A stretch of 57,465 bases of DNA. Source: Myxococcus llanfairpwllgwyngyllgogerychwyrndrobwllllantysiliogogogochensis. GTDB lineage: Bacteria; Myxococcota; Myxococcia; Myxococcales; Myxococcaceae. Made by a program: the position numbers and the translations under genes. Below, piece by piece: positions 40,995 through 49,967 of the stretch. Numbering within the stretch: the first letter of the stretch is position 1; every line of letters begins with the position of its first letter. The stretch spans positions 1 through 57,465 of the forward strand of contig NZ_VIFM01000044.1 in the NCBI RefSeq assembly GCF_006636215.1. The letters are read 5' to 3'. The notes below the pieces were generated by a model. That model was not told the DNA's origin. It made no database searches and saw nothing but the letters and a program-made list of their open reading frames with translations.

Positions 40995-42233
40995 TTACAA
41001 CTCCCCGAACAGGTTGGCCAGGAAGTTACCGACGGGCACGCGCGGGGGCATCACCCGGGTGTCGTAGATCTTCACCTCGCCGGCGGAGGCGAAGTAGTCG
41101 GTGGCGACCAACGCGCCGCCGACGCGCACGGGGTTGGGGACTGGGATGATGTTGAACGTGCCCGGGGTCTCCAGGGCGACCGTCGCCGCCCCGTTCCACT
41201 GCTTCAGTTCGATGGCGGGCGGCGCGCTCGCCTGGGTGCGCAGGCCGTCGACGTTGAAGACATACCCCGTGTTCACGACGCGGACGGCGGGGTCCTTGAT
41301 GTCCATCCCGGCGGAGGGGATGACTTGAATCATCGGCTCGATGGTGTCGATTCCCTCCGGGCTGTTCTTCATGCGCCGCTGCAAGTGGTCCAGGCAGACC
41401 TCCACTCCGATGCAGACCTCGTTGATGTCCTCGTGGGCATCGCCGAGCCGGAAGATGCAGCCACCCTGCAAGGAGTTGGTGGACCACTCGTCGCGGTTCT
41501 GGCTTCGGGTAGGGGCCTGGGACAAGGCGTCGTGAGAGCCCAGGGTGGGCACCGTGGCGCGGTACTTGTTGACGGAGCCGAGCAGGCTCATTCCTCGCGT
41601 GTCGACGTGTCCGATGCGAGCCCAGGCGGCATCGAAGGTCGTCGTCGTCTCGTTGATGTAGTCGATGCCGGAGACGTATTCCTTGTAGACGAGCCGCTCG
41701 TGCTTCCCATCCGGGCTCAGGAAGCCCCCTTGTTGGATGAGCGCGATGTTGAAGACCTCGACGCCCGTCTTCCTGTTGGGCACCACGGGGTCCATCACAT
41801 CCATGTACCCGATGATGGTCCCGAGGACGAACAGCCAGTTCCTGAACCGGTCCGGCCGCGCATTGAACGACCACTTGCGGAAGTCCTTGAGCACGTCGGC
41901 GATGAGCTCCAACGGGTAGCCGCCGCGGACGCCCCGGAAGAAGAACTCCGGCATCACGAACACCTTGAGCGTGGTGGCGTCCATGTCCGTGTGCGGACTG
42001 TTGGCCGCCGCCAGGATGGCGTTCTTCACGTAGGAGCACCGGTTCGTCAGGTCGGTGCGGTCGTTCGCGTGGCCCTTGTACGCCTGGGTCCCCTTGCCGG
42101 CCACGACACGGTGCGGAGGGCCGGGGAAGAGCTTGTGCGTCCCGTTCCAGATACGCCCAGGGGCGCCCGGGTTCTTCGCGTTGTAGCCAAGCTGGTGGTG
42201 ATAGCCGATGAACTGAACGTCGTCGTAGCTCAT
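40995..42233 (-). CDS. Nitrilase-superfamily (carbon-nitrogen hydrolase) protein
   Basis: A 412-residue protein whose spaced motifs fit the nitrilase Glu-Lys-Cys triad: Glu96 in LKVFVMPEFFFRG, Lys184 in ERLVYKEYVSGID, and Cys280 in CIGVEVCLDHLQRR. Such enzymes hydrolyse amides, nitriles or N-acyl bonds. It is longer than usual by about 100 residues, mostly after the triad, with a beta-rich C-terminus. There is no signal peptide. It lies between the VgrG-like/coiled-coil pair and tssJ, 69 bases from the T6SS operon, so it could be an antibacterial effector (for example an amidase) or a metabolic enzyme that merely sits here. ATG 42233 is the family-consistent start. Confidence 0.7.
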   Translation of the reverse strand: MSYDDVQFIGYHHQLGYNAKNPGAPGRIWNGTHKLFPGPPHRVVAGKGTQAYKGHANDRTDLTNRCSYVKNAILAAANSPHTDMDATTLKVFVMPEFFFRGVRGGYPLELIADVLKDFRKWSFNARPDRFRNWLFVLGTIIGYMDVMDPVVPNRKTGVEVFNIALIQQGGFLSPDGKHERLVYKEYVSGIDYINETTTTFDAAWARIGHVDTRGMSLLGSVNKYRATVPTLGSHDALSQAPTRSQNRDEWSTNSLQGGCIFRLGDAHEDINEVCIGVEVCLDHLQRRMKNSPEGIDTIEPMIQVIPSAGMDIKDPAVRVVNTGYVFNVDGLRTQASAPPAIELKQWNGAATVALETPGTFNIIPVPNPVRVGGALVATDYFASAGEVKIYDTRVMPPRVPVGNFLANLFGEL

Positions 42234-42301
42234 GGGGTCTGCTCGAAGTGAGGGGCTTCGGTGGGCCTGCGCCCCGCACGACGGCACGGGACGCCTTTGG
42301 A

Positions 42302-42832
42302 CTACTTCCCGGCGGAGGGGGCCTCGATTTTCGGGCCCTCCACCTTGGGCGGCTCGACCTTGGGCGGTTCCACTTTCGGGGGTTCGACCTTGGACCCCTC
42401 GCCCTTGGGGGCGCGCTTCTTCTTCGGAGCGTCCGTGCGGATGCGGCTCTCTTCCAGCTCGATATCCACGCGCCCCGGAATGGGCGTGTCCAGCAGCACC
42501 TGCCAGGCCCCGTCCGGCGTGGTGAAGAGGAAGGAGATGGCCAGCGGCGACTCCTCCGGAATCTTCACCTTCGTCTGCGTCTTCTCGCCGGGATAGACGA
42601 CGAGCGTCTGCACCACCGAGTCATCCGGGTGGACCACGCGCTCGGCCACGTCGGCGTAGAACTCCGTCATGTATCGCTGCGAGTCCACCGCGCGCACCAG
42701 CATGTGCATCGGCCGTCCCTGGTTCGTCCCGGGCGGCGACTTCACGTTGATGGTCAGGTGCGTCGGCGCGCAGGCCACCGTGCCCAGCGCGAGCGCCAGC
42801 ATCACCAGCCACGGCCCCTTCGTCGCGCTCAT
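42302..42832 (-). CDS. tssJ: T6SS outer-membrane lipoprotein
   Basis: A 176-residue lipoprotein with a signal peptide and a lipobox ending at Cys21 (GTVAC). The following beta-sandwich domain (LTINVKSPPGTNQGRPMHMLVRAVD) fits TssJ, the outer-membrane part of the JLM trans-envelope complex. The C-terminus has an unusual Pro/Lys/Glu tail with four or more repeats of the KVEPP unit, not seen in standard TssJ. It overlaps the TssM stop/start by 4 bases (42829-42832). Confidence 0.9.
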   Translation of the reverse strand: MSATKGPWLVMLALALGTVACAPTHLTINVKSPPGTNQGRPMHMLVRAVDSQRYMTEFYADVAERVVHPDDSVVQTLVVYPGEKTQTKVKIPEESPLAISFLFTTPDGAWQVLLDTPIPGRVDIELEESRIRTDAPKKKRAPKGEGSKVEPPKVEPPKVEPPKVEGPKIEAPSAGK

Positions 42833-45800
42833 CGCGTCACCTCCTGGAACAGCGTCCACGGCCCACCGCGCATGCCGAAGCGCAAGCGGATCTCCGAGTG
42901 CTCCGAGCCATCCGGACCCGGCAGCGGCCAGATGGCGTTGTGCTCGGCGTCGAACGTGGCGGAATCCAGGATGCGGAAGCAGTTCCACGACGAGCGCGAC
43001 AACTCCGTGGAGCGATACCGCTTGCCCTCGCGCCCTGGCACCCGCAGCTCGACACCCACCGACGCCGACCGGGGCTCCCACCACGCCAGCGCGAAGTCCT
43101 GCCACGCGGGCGTCTGGTTGAAGCCGAAGGCCGCCGCCGCGCCGCACTTCAGGAAGGACATGGTGACGAAGCCGTTCTCGCCCGACGGCGGCAGCGGCAG
43201 CGGACGCACCTGGAGCATCAGCGGCTGGGGCTTGCCCTCGTCATTCCAGAGCAGCTTCGCCAGCTTCGAAAGCCGCCCGAGCATCGCCAGCATTCGCGGG
43301 GGGACGGAAAGCTGCTGACGCAGCGCCCGGCGCAGCATCCACTCCGTGCCGCGCTCCTCCACCACCGGCGACAGCACCTGGTTGACGAACTGCCAGAAGG
43401 CGCCGTCCTTGCGCTTGAGCACCTCCAGCTCCGTGGGGTCCAGCTCCTGGCTCGCCTCCACGGCGAACGGATAGCGCCGCAAGAGGGGCGTGAGCAGGGT
43501 CCGGAAGCGCCACTCCCACTGCTCCTCCAGCACGCGCTCCAGCTCGGCCCGGCCCAGCTCTCGCGTCATCAGGAAGGGCTCGCGGAACGGCCGGCGCAGC
43601 TCCCCGAGGATGCCCTGCTTGTCCAGCCACGCATCCACGCGGCGCAGGTAGGAGCCTTCATCGTCCAGCAGCATCGACAGGCCCACGCGGCCCAGCGGCG
43701 AGAGCAGGTCCGTGAGCTGCCGGCCGCCTTCCTCCGTCGACGCGGGCACTTCCTCGCCCCCGGCGCGCAGCGACGCGGGAACGACCACGCGCTCCCCCAG
43801 CACCGGCGCCGCGTTGAAGCCCGACACCTCCGTGTGCAGCTGCGACACCAGCAAGAGATAGGCGGCGAGCTGCGCCGTCTGGCCGTCCTTGTCCGGCGTC
43901 ATGAGCTGCACGATGGGCCGGAACGCGGACAGCTCCTGCCGGAGCGGCTCGTAGTACGGGCCCTCCATGGGGCCGATGCCCGCCCCCGTGGCGACCTCGC
44001 GCAGCATCGACACCAGCTCCGACGTCGGCTGCGTCACCGCCGACAGCTCCGAGGCCAGCGACGTCGTCAACGCGGTGAAGCGGTAGTCGCGGTACTTCAC
44101 CAGGAGGTCCTGGCGGTAGCGCTGCCCGAAGTTGGAGACCTTCTTCAGCACATAGCCCTGGCGCTGCGCGGCCTCCGCGCGCGACAGCTTCGAGTCCGTC
44201 ATGCGGATGGTGAACTCGTCCACCAGCGGCCGGATGTCCGTCTCGAAGGTCAGCCACTCCGAACCATGGCGCGAGGGCAGGGTGTCCACCCGGCCCATGT
44301 CCATCGCGTCCTCCATGGACATGCCCATCCCCATCTCCGACGCGGACGCCACCGCGCCCGCCGGCAGGCGCACCGTCTGCCTTTGGAAGGGCCGCTGGCC
44401 CTGCTCCATCTGCCGCAGCAGCTTGTCCAGCAGCACGCGGGACAGCTCCTTCGGGCGGAACTCGAACGACTGCTGCAGCACCCGCACCTCCAGGCGCGCA
44501 TCCCCGTTGGTGGGCACGAAGAGGCCCCCGGTGCGCGTCAGCAGCTCCGCGGTGGACATCTCCGCGGCCGCCTTCAGGCCCGCGTCGATCTCCTCCTCCA
44601 TGCGCAGCACCGCGGCCAGCATCGGCTCGTGCTCGCGGTGCCAGTCAATCGAGTCAAGCGTGCTCTCCACGCCCTTGAGCGTCGCCTGGCTCTCCGGCGC
44701 ACCCGAGGCGTCCAGCAGCGCGAGCATCTTGCGCGCGGACGTGTACGCGACGCTCTGGGCCAGGGTTATCTGGAGTCGCTTGCGCTCACTGGTCAGCACC
44801 CGCCACTGCTCCAGGTCCAGCTCGCTGGCGCCCATCACCAGTTGGAGCCGCTGCAGGTGGTCCCGCCACGGGCCCAGGTAGCTCTCCTCCGTCAGCCACT
44901 CGTAGGGCCAGCGCATCCACGGCAACTGCCCCTGCGCCTGCATGCCCGCGCGCCACGCCTGGTCGCTGGAGATGATGTAGTCGCCCACCACCTCCTCGCG
45001 CAGCTTGGTGGCCTGCATCCAGTTGGATTCCTTCGCGGCGGCGTGCGTCCCGATGAAGCCCAGGGAGTCCGCGGCCCAGTTCCAGCGCTTGCGGTACTGC
45101 ACGTCCAGTCCGGACAGGATGAAGCGGCCCATGTCGTCGCCGCGAGAGGCGCGCGTCACCGCCATGACGTGCAGCATCTGCTCCGGGCGGCACAGCGTCT
45201 CGCGCTCGCAGCGCTCGTCCGAGTGCGTCGGCGCCCAGCGCGAGCGGTTGCCCACCAGCTCCGCCGGCGCGCAGCCGGGGATGAGCGTGCCGCAGCGCTG
45301 GCACTGCTCCTGGCAGCTCTCCAACAGCGGCTTGAGGTACGACAGCCGGACGGTGTTGGCGAGCTGATCTCTCAGCACCTCCTGCTCGTCGAGGAAGCTG
45401 TGGCTCAAGAGCGGGAAGTAGCGCGCCGCGGCCAGCAGCGTGTCCATGGACTGCATCGCGCCCTGACCCTTGTCCACCACGACTTCGCCCGAGGCCGTCA
45501 GGTGCTGCTGCCCCAGCCGCTGCACCGTCGCCTCGAAGTCCTCCATGTGCCGCTGGGCTTCCTCCAGCTTCTTGTAGAAGTTCCCGTAGGCCCCGAGCAC
45601 CGGCAGACAGCCCACCGCGAGCAGCAGCGCGCAGCGGCTCAGGTGCTTGCCCCGGTAGCGCGCGCGCAGCTCGATGTTTCGCTTCTCCGGGGCGATGGCG
45701 AACACGCCCGTGGAGCGCGCCTCCGGCATGGGCGACGACAGGTACACCCGCGACAGCTCCGGGCGATACGACAGCGTGCCGCCTTCCCACAGCCCGGTGA

Positions 45801-46713
45801 CGAAGCGCGAGAGCGCCGCGAAGGACTCGCCACCGCGCGCGTAGAACTCCTCCAGCCGGCTGAAGGCCTCCACCGACAGCGATACGAGCCCGAGCGCGAA
45901 GTACTGCTCCATCGGCTGGAGCCCCGCGGCCAGCTTCGCCTCCTCACCCGGCGGCGGCACGTCCCAGTGCAGGGGAATGCCATGGCTGCGCAAGAGCTGG
46001 GCGAAGTCCGGGAAGCCCACCATCGCATCCATGTGCGTCAGGCACAGCCGTGTCTCCACGGCGCCTTTGCACACCTCGGAGAGCAGGTTGATCTTCCCGC
46101 GCACCAACTGGATGACCCGGCGCACTTCATCCGGCGGAGTCTCCGCCAGCCAGCGTGCGTCCAGCGCGATGGCGACCCGGCCCTTCTGCCGTCGGAAGCT
46201 CGCCTCCCACAGGCGGCGCAGCGCGCGGCGCGCCTCCTGGGTGTCATCCTCCAGCAGGGACGCGGAGACCTCCTGCACGATTTTGTCGGGCCCGAGGAAG
46301 ATCTGGAGCAGCGGGTCCGAGGTGAAGCTGGGCATGAACTGGCGCTCCTGCCGCCGCCAGTCCACCTCCAGGTCGATGAGCGTCGTCTTGCCGGCGCCCG
46401 CCGGGCCGAACACCACCACCGTGGGGAAGTCCATCACCGCCACGCGGTAGCGCCACGGCAGCGCGCTCAGGAACTGCTTGCGGATGCGCACCAGCGCGTT
46501 CGCGTCCAGCTTCCTGCGCGGCTCCACCTGCGGCGCGGCGCGGCGCCGCTTGCGCCACCACCACACCAGCCCCACGACGAGGGCCACGGCGAGCAGCACC
46601 GCCAGACCTATCAACACCCAGGTCAGATAGGGCTTCGCTGCTTCCACCGTCGCAGGACTCGCGTTCGCCGCAGCGCTCGCGGCCGCGGCGATAGGGGTCT
46701 TCTCGCCCGCCAT
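42829..46713 (-). CDS. tssM: T6SS inner-membrane protein TssM (IcmF family)
   Basis: A 1294-residue TssM. Two membrane segments: about 33-52 and about 352-372. Between them lies a GTPase-like domain with Walker A GPAGAGKT (103-110) followed by TLIDLEVDWRRQ. The large periplasmic part follows (about 375-1294), ending in a beta-rich C-terminal domain that in other systems binds TssJ. TssM links TssL in the inner membrane with TssJ in the outer membrane and anchors the baseplate. Three-base gap to the upstream small gene. Length is slightly above the average for the family. Confidence 0.97.
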   Translation of the reverse strand: MAGEKTPIAAAASAAANASPATVEAAKPYLTWVLIGLAVLLAVALVVGLVWWWRKRRRAAPQVEPRRKLDANALVRIRKQFLSALPWRYRVAVMDFPTVVVFGPAGAGKTTLIDLEVDWRRQERQFMPSFTSDPLLQIFLGPDKIVQEVSASLLEDDTQEARRALRRLWEASFRRQKGRVAIALDARWLAETPPDEVRRVIQLVRGKINLLSEVCKGAVETRLCLTHMDAMVGFPDFAQLLRSHGIPLHWDVPPPGEEAKLAAGLQPMEQYFALGLVSLSVEAFSRLEEFYARGGESFAALSRFVTGLWEGGTLSYRPELSRVYLSSPMPEARSTGVFAIAPEKRNIELRARYRGKHLSRCALLLAVGCLPVLGAYGNFYKKLEEAQRHMEDFEATVQRLGQQHLTASGEVVVDKGQGAMQSMDTLLAAARYFPLLSHSFLDEQEVLRDQLANTVRLSYLKPLLESCQEQCQRCGTLIPGCAPAELVGNRSRWAPTHSDERCERETLCRPEQMLHVMAVTRASRGDDMGRFILSGLDVQYRKRWNWAADSLGFIGTHAAAKESNWMQATKLREEVVGDYIISSDQAWRAGMQAQGQLPWMRWPYEWLTEESYLGPWRDHLQRLQLVMGASELDLEQWRVLTSERKRLQITLAQSVAYTSARKMLALLDASGAPESQATLKGVESTLDSIDWHREHEPMLAAVLRMEEEIDAGLKAAAEMSTAELLTRTGGLFVPTNGDARLEVRVLQQSFEFRPKELSRVLLDKLLRQMEQGQRPFQRQTVRLPAGAVASASEMGMGMSMEDAMDMGRVDTLPSRHGSEWLTFETDIRPLVDEFTIRMTDSKLSRAEAAQRQGYVLKKVSNFGQRYRQDLLVKYRDYRFTALTTSLASELSAVTQPTSELVSMLREVATGAGIGPMEGPYYEPLRQELSAFRPIVQLMTPDKDGQTAQLAAYLLLVSQLHTEVSGFNAAPVLGERVVVPASLRAGGEEVPASTEEGGRQLTDLLSPLGRVGLSMLLDDEGSYLRRVDAWLDKQGILGELRRPFREPFLMTRELGRAELERVLEEQWEWRFRTLLTPLLRRYPFAVEASQELDPTELEVLKRKDGAFWQFVNQVLSPVVEERGTEWMLRRALRQQLSVPPRMLAMLGRLSKLAKLLWNDEGKPQPLMLQVRPLPLPPSGENGFVTMSFLKCGAAAAFGFNQTPAWQDFALAWWEPRSASVGVELRVPGREGKRYRSTELSRSSWNCFRILDSATFDAEHNAIWPLPGPDGSEHSEIRLRFGMRGGPWTLFQEVTR

Positions 46714-46716
46714 GAC

Positions 46717-47028
46717 TCAATCCCTCTTCCCGCCCGCTTTCGCGCGGGCCGCGAGCTGGAGTCCTTCAAGGACGTCCTCCAGTCGCTCCAATGTCGCCTC
46801 CAGTTGCACGCCCCATGCCTCCCGCTCCTTCGGGGAGAGCCGGGCGCCGCCAGGGCCGGGTTCCAGGGCACGGGCCCCCTCACGAAGCACGTCCAGCAGG
46901 GGGCGGGTGCCCTCCGCGAGGCTTCCCAGGGACGAAGTGACGACCTGCTCCAGCCGCTCCACCAGCTCGGCCATGGCCTTCCGGGACGCGCTCGCGTCCA
47001 TTCGTGACGCGGGGGGCGGCGGATTCAT
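46717..47028 (-). CDS. Small helical T6SS-operon protein of unknown function
   Basis: A 103-residue protein between tssL and tssM. It is predicted helical and amphipathic (SRKAMAELVERLEQVVTSSLGSL, then VQLEATLERLEDVLEGLQLAARA), with a Pro-rich start (MNPPPPAS). No known domain is seen. The 10-base gap to TssL and 3-base gap to TssM place it firmly in the operon, so a role in assembling or stabilising the TssL/TssM complex is a reasonable guess. Confidence 0.65.
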   Translation of the reverse strand: MNPPPPASRMDASASRKAMAELVERLEQVVTSSLGSLAEGTRPLLDVLREGARALEPGPGGARLSPKEREAWGVQLEATLERLEDVLEGLQLAARAKAGGKRD

Positions 47029-47038
47029 GGGGTGGCTC

Positions 47039-47677
47039 TCAGTTGGACAGGTGCCAGAGCAGCACGGGGACCGCGACGATGATGGACATCGTCACGGCGT
47101 AGTAGCGCCAGGGGAAGTCGTAGAGGGTGGGCGGGGGGCCCATGTCCTCGGTGGTGACCTCCGGCGCGACGGCGTGCGGCTGGGGGATGCGGGCCACCAG
47201 CTGCTCGCGGTAGTCGCGAAGCCGGGCGGGGTGGCCCACGTGCCGGCCCACGAAGCCCGCGGTGAGGCAGAAGTGCAGCATCTCGAAGAGCAAGGGCGGC
47301 GTGTCCTGCTTGCGCAGGCCCGCGTCGGCCAGGTCGAAGAAGAGGTCGCCGCCGGAGTCCACGCCGAAGGCCTTGAGCTGTAAGAGCGGCCAGTGCTGCG
47401 CGTCGTCATTCGCCAGCCGGCCGAGCACCTTCTCGTCCACGAGGAACGCGAAGGGCTGGAGCACCTGCTCCACGTCGTCGGAGCGCAGCCCTTCGCCCAG
47501 GTGGATGCGCAACTGCTCCAGCTCGAAGACCAGGCCGCGCGACATGGCCTCCATGGCGCCCGGGGAGAGCCGCTCGCGCAGCTCGGAGTCCAGGCTCGGT
47601 GAGCCCAGCTCCCGCTCGAGCAGCTCTTCCACGCGTCGATAGGCCAGGAGGATGGCTTTCCAGTGAGACATCTTCAT
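47039..47677 (-). CDS. tssL: T6SS inner-membrane protein TssL (DotU family)
   Basis: A 212-residue DotU-type protein with a cytoplasmic helical domain (residues about 1-185) and one C-terminal membrane anchor (about 190-208, VTMSIIVAVPVLLW), as expected for TssL of the JLM complex. FAFLVDEKVLG and LLFEMLHFCLTAGFVGRH fit conserved helices. There is no peptidoglycan-binding extension. The start is ATG 47677 (MKMSHW) or ATG 47671 (MSHW). It begins 1 base after the tssF stop. Confidence 0.93.
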   Translation of the reverse strand: MKMSHWKAILLAYRRVEELLERELGSPSLDSELRERLSPGAMEAMSRGLVFELEQLRIHLGEGLRSDDVEQVLQPFAFLVDEKVLGRLANDDAQHWPLLQLKAFGVDSGGDLFFDLADAGLRKQDTPPLLFEMLHFCLTAGFVGRHVGHPARLRDYREQLVARIPQPHAVAPEVTTEDMGPPPTLYDFPWRYYAVTMSIIVAVPVLLWHLSN

Positions 47678-47678
47678 G

Positions 47679-49325
47679 TCAGGAGGCTCCCGGAAGGACG
47701 AGGGGACCCGCGCCGGCGATGGTCGCTCGCAGCTCCACCGTCGCTTCGTTGTTCCACACGTCCAGCAATTCCCGTACCCGCGTCAGGAAGCACACCACGA
47801 GGGGTTCGAAACCTTCCTCGAAGGGCTCCAGCACCACCTCGTACACGTGGCGCAGGCCCGAGCCGCGCCGGGCGCTGTCCGGCACGCGCTGCACGCTCAA
47901 CTCCCGCAGGAGCGGAAGGACGCGGCGGAAGGGGCCCTCGCCGGGGGTGCCCAGGTGCTCCAGCACGGCGCGCAGCTCCTCCAGTCCCAGCGTGGGCTGT
48001 GCCTTCCAGGCCAGCAACTGGGTGAGGGCCGTCAGGTCATCGCGCAGGGGGCTCTCGCGGTCCGGCTGGAGCTGGCCCACCAGCCGCCAGTCCAGGCCCT
48101 CGATGTGGCGCCCCGGCACGCCCACGGTGAGCCGGCCCAGGGCCTCCGAGGCGAAGCGCGGCTGGTGCCACAGCGCCTCCACCAGCAGCTTCCGGGGCGC
48201 GGAGAAGGCCTCCGGCATGCGCAGCACCAGGTGGGGGGAAGGGCCGTGCTGGGTGGGGACCTCCTCCACCTCGTAGCCGGGGCCCTTGCCGGGCAGGTGG
48301 GCGGGCCGCAGCGGGGACAGGCCCGCCTTCGTCATCTCGTACACGCCCGTCACCGAGTGCAGCGCCAGCTCGCGCCCCGCGCTCATGTTGCGGATGGGGT
48401 GTTCGGAGCGCGTGCCGTCCGTGGTGATGACCTGGGCGGGCTCCGCGCGCAGGTTCTCCACCGGGACGGCGAAGGGGACCAGGAAGTCCGGCCGCAGGGA
48501 GCGGCCCACGGTCCACTCCTGCGCCAGGTCGAAGCAGAGGCTGAAGCGCCGCCACTCGCCGCGCGTGGGCGGCACCGCGACGTGGAGGAACAGCTCCGTC
48601 TCCGGGAAGAGGAAGAACGAACGCAGCCGCTGCAGGGGGTGCGCGAAGCTCGCCGAGTCATCCGGCGCGGGCGGCTCCCGGTCGAACGACACCTCGCACT
48701 TCGCGCCCGTGGAGTGCTCGTCCGCCAGCTCGCCGTACACCACGCTGACGTCGCGCAGGTGCTGGCGCAGCGAGTGGAACACGGCCAGCGACGGCAGGTA
48801 CTCGTCCAGGTGGCGCACGTGCAGGCTCATCGTCTCCACCGCGTCCGCGCGCTCGTGGCGCGACTCGAAGTGGAGGATGAGCCGGTGGCCGCCGCGCACC
48901 AGGGGGCGCACCTGCGTGGACTCCAGGGTGACGGGCAGCACGCGCAAGTCGCGCTGGAGCCGGAAGATGCCGGGCTCGCCCTCCGTGGGCGTCAGCCGCA
49001 GCTCCGTGCCGCGCGGCAGCAGCACCGGCTCGCCCATCTTCCCCGCGGGCATCGCCTGGACGACGGCGCGCGTGGGCAGCGGCTCCAGCAGGAAGTCGAA
49101 GAAGCCCGCGAACAGGCGCCGCCAGGTGGAGCGCAGGTTGTGCAGCGTCGCCTGCCGAGTCTGCACGGAGAAGAACGCCATCGCCTCGATGAGGCGGCGC
49201 ACGTCCGGGTCCTCGCGCTCCAGGGGGGCGGCGGGGTAGCGCTCGTGGAAGCGCTGACGGAAGCGCTCCAGCGAGGCCATCTCCTCGAGGAAGTCCTGGT
49301 GCAGCTTGTCCTTGGTGCCGCTCAT
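47679..49325 (-). CDS. tssF: T6SS baseplate protein TssF
   Basis: A 548-residue baseplate wedge protein. The diagnostic N-terminus is visible: FLEEMASLERFRQRFHERYPAAPL followed by DPDVRRLIEAMAFFSVQTRQ (TssF proteins have an acidic helix, then a DPxVERLLEgfAFL motif). The rest is long beta-rich sequence typical of the family. It works with TssE, TssG and TssK to hold the spike and prime the sheath. It is 13 bases after the beta-helix gene. Confidence 0.93.
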   Translation of the reverse strand: MSGTKDKLHQDFLEEMASLERFRQRFHERYPAAPLEREDPDVRRLIEAMAFFSVQTRQATLHNLRSTWRRLFAGFFDFLLEPLPTRAVVQAMPAGKMGEPVLLPRGTELRLTPTEGEPGIFRLQRDLRVLPVTLESTQVRPLVRGGHRLILHFESRHERADAVETMSLHVRHLDEYLPSLAVFHSLRQHLRDVSVVYGELADEHSTGAKCEVSFDREPPAPDDSASFAHPLQRLRSFFLFPETELFLHVAVPPTRGEWRRFSLCFDLAQEWTVGRSLRPDFLVPFAVPVENLRAEPAQVITTDGTRSEHPIRNMSAGRELALHSVTGVYEMTKAGLSPLRPAHLPGKGPGYEVEEVPTQHGPSPHLVLRMPEAFSAPRKLLVEALWHQPRFASEALGRLTVGVPGRHIEGLDWRLVGQLQPDRESPLRDDLTALTQLLAWKAQPTLGLEELRAVLEHLGTPGEGPFRRVLPLLRELSVQRVPDSARRGSGLRHVYEVVLEPFEEGFEPLVVCFLTRVRELLDVWNNEATVELRATIAGAGPLVLPGAS

Positions 49326-49338
49326 CGGGTGTGCTCCC

Positions 49339-49941
49339 TCAACCCAGCTTCACCAGCGCGCCGGACACGCTGGTGACTCCGGAGGCCTTGAGGTTGGCCA
49401 TGCCCTGCGCTTCCAGGTCAAGCGCGGCCTGGCCCGACACCTTGACGTTCAGCCCGCTCATGGAGGCCTCCGTCGTCCCCGACAGCTTCAGCGTGAGGCC
49501 GTCTACCTTGGCCTCGCCGCCGGTGGCCTGCATCGACGCCGTCATGCCCTTCATCGCCAGCGCCTGGGTGGCCTCCACGTTGATTTTCGCCGAGGAGGAG
49601 AGGCTGGCGTCCTGCATGGCGCTCTGCGTGAGCTTCGCCTGCGAGGTGAAGGTCATGTCCTTGGTGCTCTCCACCGTCAGCGTGTCCTGACTCTTCCAGT
49701 CGGACGTCTTGGAGGAGAGGAGGGTGATGGTCTCCGCGTCCACCTTGAAGTCCTTGACGGTGACGACGATGCTGTCCGCCTTCTGCACCACGGTGCTGGT
49801 GTCCGTCTGGCCCGCCACCTTGAGGGTGATGCTGGTGCCGTCCATCGTCACCGTCTGGAGAATCTGCCCGTCGGCGTTGTCCACCGTGACGGTGATGCCC
49901 TTCTGCTTGTCCAGCTCGATGGTGCAGACCAGCGTTCCCAT
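49339..49941 (-). CDS. Stand-alone beta-helix spike tip (VgrG gp5-C-like)
   Basis: A 200-residue, almost all beta-strand protein with Thr/Ser/Val/Ala-rich short repeats (ITVTVDNADGQILQTVTMDG at the start, then DTLTVESTKDMTFTSQAKL). It ends ASGVTSVSGALVKLG, the type of ending seen at the tip of VgrG beta-helices. Its position immediately downstream of the VgrG-like gene (26-base gap), whose product stops just where the beta-helix would start, suggests the two form one spike encoded by separate genes. Alternative: an independent spike accessory protein. Confidence 0.72.
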   Translation of the reverse strand: MGTLVCTIELDKQKGITVTVDNADGQILQTVTMDGTSITLKVAGQTDTSTVVQKADSIVVTVKDFKVDAETITLLSSKTSDWKSQDTLTVESTKDMTFTSQAKLTQSAMQDASLSSSAKINVEATQALAMKGMTASMQATGGEAKVDGLTLKLSGTTEASMSGLNVKVSGQAALDLEAQGMANLKASGVTSVSGALVKLG

Positions 49942-49967
49942 GGTTCCTTCACGCCTCCAAAGCGCGC

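Noticed and set aside
42898..47007. Plus-strand frame of about 1370 codons across tssM
   Set aside because: Antisense shadow of tssM: Arg/His/Gln-rich with no motifs, while the minus strand encodes a clear Walker A and membrane segments.
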